A stretch of DNA of 19,381 nt from contig JBBDRV010000206.1 in the NCBI GenBank assembly GCA_040905285.1, forward strand, positions 1 through 19,381, written 5' to 3'. The stretch is from JBBDRV01 sp040905285. GTDB lineage: Bacteria; Bacteroidota; Rhodothermia; Balneolales; Balneolaceae. This document shows positions 14,691 to 19,381 of the stretch, in pieces. Under the pieces are notes generated by a model that had not been told where the DNA came from, searched no databases, and saw nothing but the letters and a program-made list of their open reading frames with translations. Both the position numbers and the translations under genes were made by a program. The stretch's first letter is position 1; every line of letters begins with the position of its first letter.

Positions 14691-15434
14691 ATGTCTCTTA
14701 TTACAAAAACCGGAATTATTGTTCTTCGTACAATCGAGTACAGCGAATCCAGCCTGATTTCAACAGTGTTGAGCAGGGAGCATGGAAAGATATCGCTGAT
14801 TGCAAAAGGTGCCCGGAGGCCCCGAAGCAAATTTTCGGGAATGCTGCAGCCCGGACAGGTTCTTGAAGCTGTTTATTATTTTAAACCGACCCGCTCTGTT
14901 CAGACGCTGACCGAGGCCTCGTACCTTCACCGGCTGGAAGAGATAAACAGGGATGTTGAGAAAATGGCCGTTTCGATGTGTGCGCTTGAACTGGTCTCCC
15001 AGTTGATTCATGAGGGGGACGTCAACGAAGCTGTTTTCACTTTTGCCAGAAACTTTCTGGTGTGGCTTGACCTACAAGAGACTGTGAACCGGTTGATTTT
15101 TCCGTATCTCCAGGTCCGGCTGGCATTTCTTGTCGGACTGGAACTGCAGATTGAAGGCATTGACGGGGGTACCGAAAGCGGTTATCTGAATATCGGGGCG
15201 GGAACCGTTTCAAAAAATGCAGTTTCGGACCATGCGATCCGGCTGAGTAAAAACCAGCTTCAATTTTTGAAAAGCTCTGCAGTTTCAAAAAAGAGTTCTG
15301 TTTTAGAAAAAGATTTAAATAAAGTTGAACTAAGAAGCCTTATAGAACATTTGGATAAATACTTCCGATATCATTTTGAAGGCGTGAAGCCACGAAGTTC
15401 AGACGCTATTTTTGATCAAATCCTGAAGGGTTGA
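14691..15434 (+). CDS. recO: DNA repair protein RecO
   Basis: A 247-residue cytoplasmic protein. The N-terminal OB-fold shows the RecO pattern: T-G-I-I-V-L-R-T-I-E-Y-S-E-S-S-L-I (7-23), L-S-R-E-H-G-K-I-S-L-I-A-K-G-A-R-R (27-43) and S-K-F-S-G-M-L-Q-P-G (46-55). A helical domain follows, and the length (240-250) is standard. RecO works with RecF and RecR to load RecA on gapped DNA. The four cysteines of the zinc-binding RecO type are absent, since only one Cys is seen (about residue 97), so it belongs to the zinc-free kind. It starts at ATG 14691 without clear Shine-Dalgarno. Its stop is 2 bases before the preferred start of the protease gene, with which it is probably co-transcribed. Confidence 0.95.
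   Translation: MSLITKTGIIVLRTIEYSESSLISTVLSREHGKISLIAKGARRPRSKFSGMLQPGQVLEAVYYFKPTRSVQTLTEASYLHRLEEINRDVEKMAVSMCALELVSQLIHEGDVNEAVFTFARNFLVWLDLQETVNRLIFPYLQVRLAFLVGLELQIEGIDGGTESGYLNIGAGTVSKNAVSDHAIRLSKNQLQFLKSSAVSKKSSVLEKDLNKVELRSLIEHLDKYFRYHFEGVKPRSSDAIFDQILKG
15425..15430 (+). promoter_or_regulatory. Shine-Dalgarno sequence GAAGGG for the protease gene
   Basis: GAAGGG lies six bases before ATG 15437 and decides that start over the in-frame TTG at 15431, which would have only one base of spacing. It is placed in the last codons of recO, so the genes are translationally linked. It is one of very few good Shine-Dalgarno sequences in the window. Confidence 0.6.
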
Positions 15435-15436
15435 CT

Positions 15437-16966
15437 ATGAAGAAAAGAGATCTGTTACTTACCGGGACCCTGATGGTATTGATTGGCGTTTTGATCGGGC
15501 TGATCATAACAACGGTAAATCCGGGCTTTTTGGGAAATGACTTTGCAGAAGTACGTGTGACAGAGGTCAGGCGAAGTGCGGAACCTTTTTTCAAACCGGA
15601 AGACCTGGAAAGAATTGATACAAGGTTTTTATTTCAGAAAATCGCTCATGATGTCACGAACACCGTGGTCTATATCGAAACGACGGTTCAGATGCAGGAC
15701 AGGCAGATGGACGGTGAGCCCGGCGATAACGGTATTTGGGACCGGTTTATGCCTAAACGAGCACGGACAGTAGGGTCCGGGGTTATCATTTCAGCTGACG
15801 GGTATGTTTTAACGAACAATCATGTCATTGAAGGGTCGGTTGGCGACGGCATTCATATCACCCTGAATGACAAGCGGTCTTTTCCCGCCCGTATAGTGGG
15901 TGCTGACTCGAGTACGGACCTGGCAGTGCTGAAAATAAATGCAGACAATCTGGAGACGGCCGTTTTGGGTAATTCCGATTCGGTGGGTGTGGGTGAATGG
16001 GTTCTGGCAGTAGGAAATCCGTTCAGGCTCCGTTCCACTGTAACTGCGGGTATTGTCAGCGCCCTGAGCAGGGATGTACAGATTATCAATGATGCCATGA
16101 GAATTGAAAGTTTTATACAGACGGATGCAGCTATCAACCGCGGAAACAGCGGAGGCGCTCTCGTGAACACCAGTGGCGAGCTGATCGGGATCAATACGGC
16201 GATAGCCACCCAGAGTGGTAATTACCAGGGGTACGGATTTGCCGTACCCAGCAACCTGGCCCTGAAAGTAGCCGGCGACCTGATCGAATTCGGAGAAATC
16301 CGTCGCGGCATGCTCGGCGTGACGATCGAGTCGGTAAGCCATCCCATAGCCAGAGATCTTGACATGGACCGTATCCGGGGGGTCCTGATCGTCAACGCAC
16401 CCCCGGAAGGGGCTGCCTATGAATCCGGGATCCGCCGGAATGATATCGTTATCGAAGTGGATGGGGATGAAGTAAACGAAGCCAACCAGCTGCAGGAAAA
16501 AGTAGCTATGTACCGGCCGGGGGATCTTGTCAAACTGACCATCCTCCGGAATGGGGAAACAATTGTGAAAGAAGTGAGCCTGAGTGAGCTGGCGGTTCCT
16601 GAGCAGCCTGAAATCCTTGAATTCGATGAGGACCCCGTTGAGCCTGAAGGGTTTTTCCGGGACAGGCCGGAGGAGCCGGATATGGAGCAACAGGGGTTTT
16701 ATTTGGGTTTCACCATCCGTGAAATCACTGACCCGACCGGACAAGAGCAGGCTGAGCTGGTGGTCGACTCGGTACAAAGGGAGTCGGAAGCATGGAACAG
16801 AGGCCTGAGGCAAGGGTACAGGGTACTTGAAATAGATGACAAGCCGGTCTCATCCCTGTCGGAATTTAACGGGGCAATTGAAAAAAGGTTAGCGGAAACC
16901 GGATCTGTCACGCTGACAACACGAACGCCTGAGTCCGTTACAGCCTATTTTATCCTGTCCAACTGA
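15437..16966 (+). CDS. htrA: Membrane-anchored HtrA/Deg-type serine protease with two PDZ domains
   Basis: A 509-residue envelope protease from ATG 15437. One uncleaved-looking membrane segment (7-26) anchors it, with the catalytic part in the periplasm. The trypsin-like domain (about 60-285) has the full triad: H129 in L-T-N-N-H-V, D161 in S-T-D-L-A-V-L-K and S238 in R-G-N-S-G-G-A-L. PDZ1 (about 288-378) includes G-M-L-G-V and G-I-R-R-N-D-I-V-I-E-V-D-G. An acidic, proline-rich linker (388-418) leads to a shorter PDZ2 (about 421-495). This is the usual Do/DegP-DegQ layout, acting in protein quality control of the envelope. It lies between recO (2-base gap) and a lipoprotein gene (25-base gap). 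No sigma-E-type promoter can be assigned. Confidence 0.93.
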   Translation: MKKRDLLLTGTLMVLIGVLIGLIITTVNPGFLGNDFAEVRVTEVRRSAEPFFKPEDLERIDTRFLFQKIAHDVTNTVVYIETTVQMQDRQMDGEPGDNGIWDRFMPKRARTVGSGVIISADGYVLTNNHVIEGSVGDGIHITLNDKRSFPARIVGADSSTDLAVLKINADNLETAVLGNSDSVGVGEWVLAVGNPFRLRSTVTAGIVSALSRDVQIINDAMRIESFIQTDAAINRGNSGGALVNTSGELIGINTAIATQSGNYQGYGFAVPSNLALKVAGDLIEFGEIRRGMLGVTIESVSHPIARDLDMDRIRGVLIVNAPPEGAAYESGIRRNDIVIEVDGDEVNEANQLQEKVAMYRPGDLVKLTILRNGETIVKEVSLSELAVPEQPEILEFDEDPVEPEGFFRDRPEEPDMEQQGFYLGFTIREITDPTGQEQAELVVDSVQRESEAWNRGLRQGYRVLEIDDKPVSSLSEFNGAIEKRLAETGSVTLTTRTPESVTAYFILSN

Positions 16967-16991
16967 AAAACAAACACCTGATTAATAGTCT

Positions 16992-17591
16992 ATGAATCGA
17001 TTGATATTCTGCAGCATGGCCGTTCTGGCCTTTATTTCCTGTTCCACAACTGAAGAGATTGCCGAACAGGGGAGTGAACCCGCTGAAACGGCTGAAACCG
17101 TTGAAGAAGACCCGGTAAGTCCGTATCCCGAATGGTACGCGGATAATACCCGGGGGGAGAGCAGTGACGGCATGTTATACGGCTATGGCAAATCGCCGGG
17201 GTCGGATGCGGAATGGGCCCTGGACAATGCAGAGGAACAGGCCGGCGCCAATCTGAGGGGCTGGATAGATGAACAGCTTGAAAAGGCGAGAGAAGAAATC
17301 ACTGACGACATTGACTCTGCCTCCGGAAGTGACTTCATACGGCAACTCCGGAATGCTGTAAATGAACTGGATTTCACCAATGCCGGGGTGAGGAGTGAAC
17401 ATACAGAGGAAGAGAACTCACTTTTTGCTTTTGCAAAACTGGAGGCCTCTGCTTCCGACCTGTTACAGGATCTCGAAACGGCCCTGGCGGACCATGCAGG
17501 AATATGGGAGCTGATGGTGGAATCGGTGTCTCTCAGGAGCTGGAGAAATCAGGATACAGCCCCGGCCCCGGACAGAACCACAGGGCAATAA
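16992..17591 (+). CDS. LPP20-like outer membrane lipoprotein
   Basis: A 199-residue lipoprotein: signal peptide (1-16) followed by lipobox F-I-S-C with the lipidated Cys at 17. A low-complexity Glu/Thr/Ala-rich tether (18-43) leads to P-E-W-Y near 46-49, then a folded domain whose start Y-G-Y-G-K-S-P-G (63-70) and following helix A-x-x-x-A-E-E-Q-A-x-A-N-L match the LPP20 lipoprotein pattern (a Gly-rich strand followed by an A-x-x-x-A helix). It ends with a Pro/Thr-rich tail. The family has no settled biochemical role; some members associate with the outer membrane. The 25-base gap after the protease gene suggests co-transcription. Its stop codon overlaps the T-tract of the opposite-strand terminator. 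Confidence 0.8.
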   Translation: MNRLIFCSMAVLAFISCSTTEEIAEQGSEPAETAETVEEDPVSPYPEWYADNTRGESSDGMLYGYGKSPGSDAEWALDNAEEQAGANLRGWIDEQLEKAREEITDDIDSASGSDFIRQLRNAVNELDFTNAGVRSEHTEEENSLFAFAKLEASASDLLQDLETALADHAGIWELMVESVSLRSWRNQDTAPAPDRTTGQ

Positions 17592-17619
17592 AAAAGGGCA
17601 CAGCCTGACGGCCGCACCC
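17590..17619 (-). terminator. Rho-independent terminator of icd (minus strand)
   Basis: On the minus strand, GGGTGC (17619-17614) pairs with GTGCCC (17601-17596, two G-U pairs) and an inner GCC/GGC stem closes a four-base loop (17609-17606). It is followed by six T (17595-17590). It lies 27 bases past the icd stop and reaches into the lipoprotein stop codon. In the plus direction the hairpin lacks a T-tract, so it chiefly serves icd. Confidence 0.75.
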
Positions 17620-17645
17620 CGTTTGATACCCGTTTCGAATTTGAA

Positions 17646-18893
17646 CTACATGTTGCTGATCATTTCAGCGCCGAATTCAGAACATTTCAGTAGGGTTGCA
17701 CCCTCCATCTGCCGTTCAAAATCATAGGTGACCCGCTTGTTGCTGATGGCAGCTTCAAGACCTTTCTCAACCAGGTCGGCAGCTTCATTCCAGTCAAGAT
17801 ACCGTAACATCATTACTCCCGACAGGATCAGAGAGCCGGGATTCACTTTGTCCTGTCCGGTATATTTCGGAGCTGTACCGTGAGTTGCCTCAAAGACGGC
17901 AATGCCGCTTTCATAATTGATATTCGCACCCGGGGCAATCCCTATGCCACCGACACAGGCTGCAAGAGCGTCAGATATATAGTCTCCGTTCAGGTTCATG
18001 GTGGCAATGACGTCATATTCCGCCGGCCGTGTCAGAATCTGCTGGAGAAAGGCATCTGCTATTACATCTTTGATGATGATGCCGTTGGGCAATTCGCACC
18101 AGGGCCCGCCGTCAATTTCCTTGGCATTGTACTCCCTTTTGGCCAGTTCGTAGCCCCAGGTTTTAAAGCTTCCTTCCGTGAACTTCATTATGTTGCCCTT
18201 GTGCACGAGGGTAACACTTTTACGGCCTTCATTGATTGCATATTCTATAGCGGAACGTACCAGGCGTTCAGTTCCTTCCACCGAAATCGGCTTTATGCCC
18301 AGGGACGAGGATTCAGGAAAACGTATATTTTTGGTACCCAGATCGTTGATCAGAAAATCCCTGAGCTTTTTATTCTCCTCTGTACCGGTCTGGAACTCGA
18401 TACCGGCATATATATCTTCCGTGTTTTCCCGATAAATGACCATGTCTGTCAATTCGGGTTGTTTGACAGGACTGGGGGTTCCCTTGTAGTATTTAACCGG
18501 GCGGACACAGGCATACAGATCCAGTTTTTGCCTGATGGCCACATTCAGCGATCTGAAACCTTCACCAACGGGTGTGGTCAGAGGACCTTTGATGCCAACC
18601 TTGTATTCCCTGAATGCTTTTAGCGTATCTTCCGGAAGCCAGTTGTTGTCTCCATAAAAATCGACTGCCTTTTCACCGGCATATACCTCAAGCCAGTTTA
18701 TTTTTTTTTGACCTTTATAGGCTTTTTCCACCGCGCTGTCCAGTACATGCTTCATTGTCGGGGAAATATCAATGCCGATTCCGTCTCCCTCTATGAATGG
18801 TATAACAGGGTCGTCTCCGACGGTCAGCGAACCGTCATCATTTTTCCTGATGACGGATCCGTTTTCCGGTTTTTTCAGTTTTTCAAAGCTCAT
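17646..18893 (-). CDS. icd: NADP-dependent isocitrate dehydrogenase
   Basis: A 415-residue cytoplasmic enzyme of the TCA cycle, converting isocitrate to 2-oxoglutarate and CO2 with NADPH formation. The length is almost that of E. coli Icd (416). Substrate residues are intact: S115, N117, R121, R131 and R155, with Y162 and K232 as the catalytic pair, and D304 and D308 for the metal. K343-Y344 and Y390...R394 match the NADP-specific residues of the E. coli enzyme, so NADP is the cofactor. The start M-S-F-E-K-L-K-K at ATG 18893 is preferred over the longest open frame (to 18980), because the extra 29 residues do not resemble the family. S115 is the phosphorylation site in E. coli; no AceK-like kinase is seen in this window. 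It has its own terminator. Confidence 0.96.
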   Translation of the reverse strand: MSFEKLKKPENGSVIRKNDDGSLTVGDDPVIPFIEGDGIGIDISPTMKHVLDSAVEKAYKGQKKINWLEVYAGEKAVDFYGDNNWLPEDTLKAFREYKVGIKGPLTTPVGEGFRSLNVAIRQKLDLYACVRPVKYYKGTPSPVKQPELTDMVIYRENTEDIYAGIEFQTGTEENKKLRDFLINDLGTKNIRFPESSSLGIKPISVEGTERLVRSAIEYAINEGRKSVTLVHKGNIMKFTEGSFKTWGYELAKREYNAKEIDGGPWCELPNGIIIKDVIADAFLQQILTRPAEYDVIATMNLNGDYISDALAACVGGIGIAPGANINYESGIAVFEATHGTAPKYTGQDKVNPGSLILSGVMMLRYLDWNEAADLVEKGLEAAISNKRVTYDFERQMEGATLLKCSEFGAEMISNM

Positions 18894-19083
18894 AGGTTGC
18901 GCAGGTTTAGATATTGAAATTTTGGCTAATGATAGCAAAAATTTACGGTTGTTGCATGATAGAGAAGGCAGGGAAATCACATGTGGTCAGGTTTCCACTC
19001 AACAGAGTAATATGTATATTTAACAGGATGACATTTTCAGGTACAATTACAGGATAATACGAAGTCAACAAGGGAAGGATCAT
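18894..19083. promoter_or_regulatory. Divergent intergenic region between icd and the small-protein gene
   Basis: One hundred and ninety AT-rich bases between divergent genes should hold both promoters. For the plus-strand gene, ATGACA (19028-19033) and GATAAT (19053-19058) resemble -35 and -10 elements but with a long 19-base spacer. AGGGAAGGA (19071-19079) is a good Shine-Dalgarno sequence. Nothing clear is seen for icd. Confidence 0.4.
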
Positions 19084-19287
19084 ATGCTGAAACCAATGTT
19101 TGGCCGCCGGCCGAAACCCAAAAAATTTGATTTACCCCTCAGGTATTACGATCCGAAAGAGGATGAGAAGAATAAAGACCGCATCCGCTTTCAGTCCAAA
19201 ACCCGCCGCCCCGACAGGCAGGGAACCAAGGTAATGCTCTATGCCGGGCTGCTTTTATTCATTGTCTGGATCATCAGCATTCTGTAA
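19084..19287 (+). CDS. Small basic tail-anchored membrane protein, unknown function
   Basis: A 67-residue protein. Residues 1-48 are strongly basic (many Lys and Arg) with K-K-F-D-L-P-L-R-Y-Y-D-P-K-E-D near 13-27, and residues 50-67 form one hydrophobic segment ending at the C-terminus. The predicted topology is a cytoplasmic basic head with a C-terminal anchor. The F-D-x-x-x-R-Y-Y-D-P motif reminds me of short conserved proteins of Bacteroidota that carry the phrase K-P-R-F-Y-D-P and are sometimes mislabelled as riboflavin synthase; this is recollection, not a search. It has the best Shine-Dalgarno sequence in the window (AGGGAAGGA, 19071-19079), which supports a real, well-translated gene. 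The downstream neighbour is outside the window. Confidence 0.75.
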   Translation: MLKPMFGRRPKPKKFDLPLRYYDPKEDEKNKDRIRFQSKTRRPDRQGTKVMLYAGLLLFIVWIISIL

Positions 19288-19323
19288 AATTAACTGCCGA
19301 CAGCACCCGGACAGCATCTTCAT

Positions 19324-19338
19324 CCAGATATCATCTGG
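19324..19338. other. Small hairpin after the small-protein gene
   Basis: CCAGAT (19324-19329) and ATCTGG (19333-19338) pair perfectly around a three-base loop, 36 bases past the stop. No T-tract follows directly, so it may be a weak terminator or an operator for a gene beyond the window. The remaining bases (19288-19381) show nothing else. Confidence 0.35.
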
Positions 19339-19381
19339 CATCCCGAACATCCGAAAACCAGTTTTTTTGAGCGAACAGACC

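Noticed and set aside
14691..15434. Zinc-finger type RecO
   Set aside because: The four-cysteine cluster of that type is absent; only one cysteine is seen.
15809..16813. 334-residue open frame on the minus strand
   Set aside because: It lies wholly inside the htrA-type gene, whose catalytic triad and PDZ domains are intact; the antisense protein has no domain pattern.
17880..18623. 247-residue plus-strand open frame
   Set aside because: Antisense to icd, whose residues match E. coli Icd site by site; the frame is open by codon bias only.

Overview
The window looks like chromosomal DNA of a Gram-negative bacterium of the FCB group, most likely Balneolota/Rhodothermota (Bacteroidota-like). 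The reasons are: envelope proteins of double-membraned cells (TolC-type outer membrane protein, MlaC-like protein, lipoprotein); almost no Shine-Dalgarno sequences before start codons; an E. coli-like NADP-isocitrate dehydrogenase; and protein styles I associate with Balneolaceae. The phylum call is inference from recollection, not from a search. No insertion sequence, phage gene, integrase or CRISPR array is visible.

Layout: (1) The 3' part of tRNA-Ser(UGA) and a strong terminator at the left edge. (2) A plus-strand run at 195-3197: TolC-family outer membrane protein, MlaC-like periplasmic protein, GT-A glycosyltransferase. (3) A minus-strand multipass membrane protein (3344-4354), possibly a flippase-like UPF0104/LPG-synthase-TM relative. 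(4) A plus-strand run at 4436-8659: a double glycosyltransferase (two GT-B enzymes fused), overlapping by ATGA a small membrane-anchored protein, then an HTTM/SdpB-like polytopic protein. (5) A facing minus-strand run at 10944-8651: a second small membrane-anchored protein, a second HTTM-like protein, and a membrane-anchored SAM methyltransferase. (6) A repeat-rich divergent intergenic region, then a secreted DUF3047 protein and an MMPL/RND transporter. (7) recO, an anchored HtrA-type protease and an LPP20-like lipoprotein on the plus strand. (8) icd on the minus strand with its own terminator, and a 67-residue tail-anchored small protein at the right edge.

The most unusual part is 4436-10944. 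It holds two divergent copies of the same two-gene module (small protein with an E-x-W-P-x-x-I-[FY]-P-x-F motif, plus HTTM-like membrane protein), pointing at each other with a membrane-anchored methyltransferase between them, directly downstream of a fused double glycosyltransferase. The two HTTM proteins share F-x-K-[IL]-x-G and an H-F-x6-M-N-I-x-F motif with identical internal spacing, so I read them as paralogues. Together with the flippase-like protein and the GT-A glycosyltransferase this suggests a surface glycan or lipid assembly and modification locus. The chemistry of the HTTM pair is unknown to me.

The second theme is lipid and envelope traffic: an MlaC-like protein without Mla ABC genes, and an MMPL exporter of the HpnN-like type. 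The right third (recO, htrA, lipoprotein, icd) is ordinary housekeeping. Every stretch over about 90 bases without a gene is described below; most have candidate regulatory repeats but few confident promoters.
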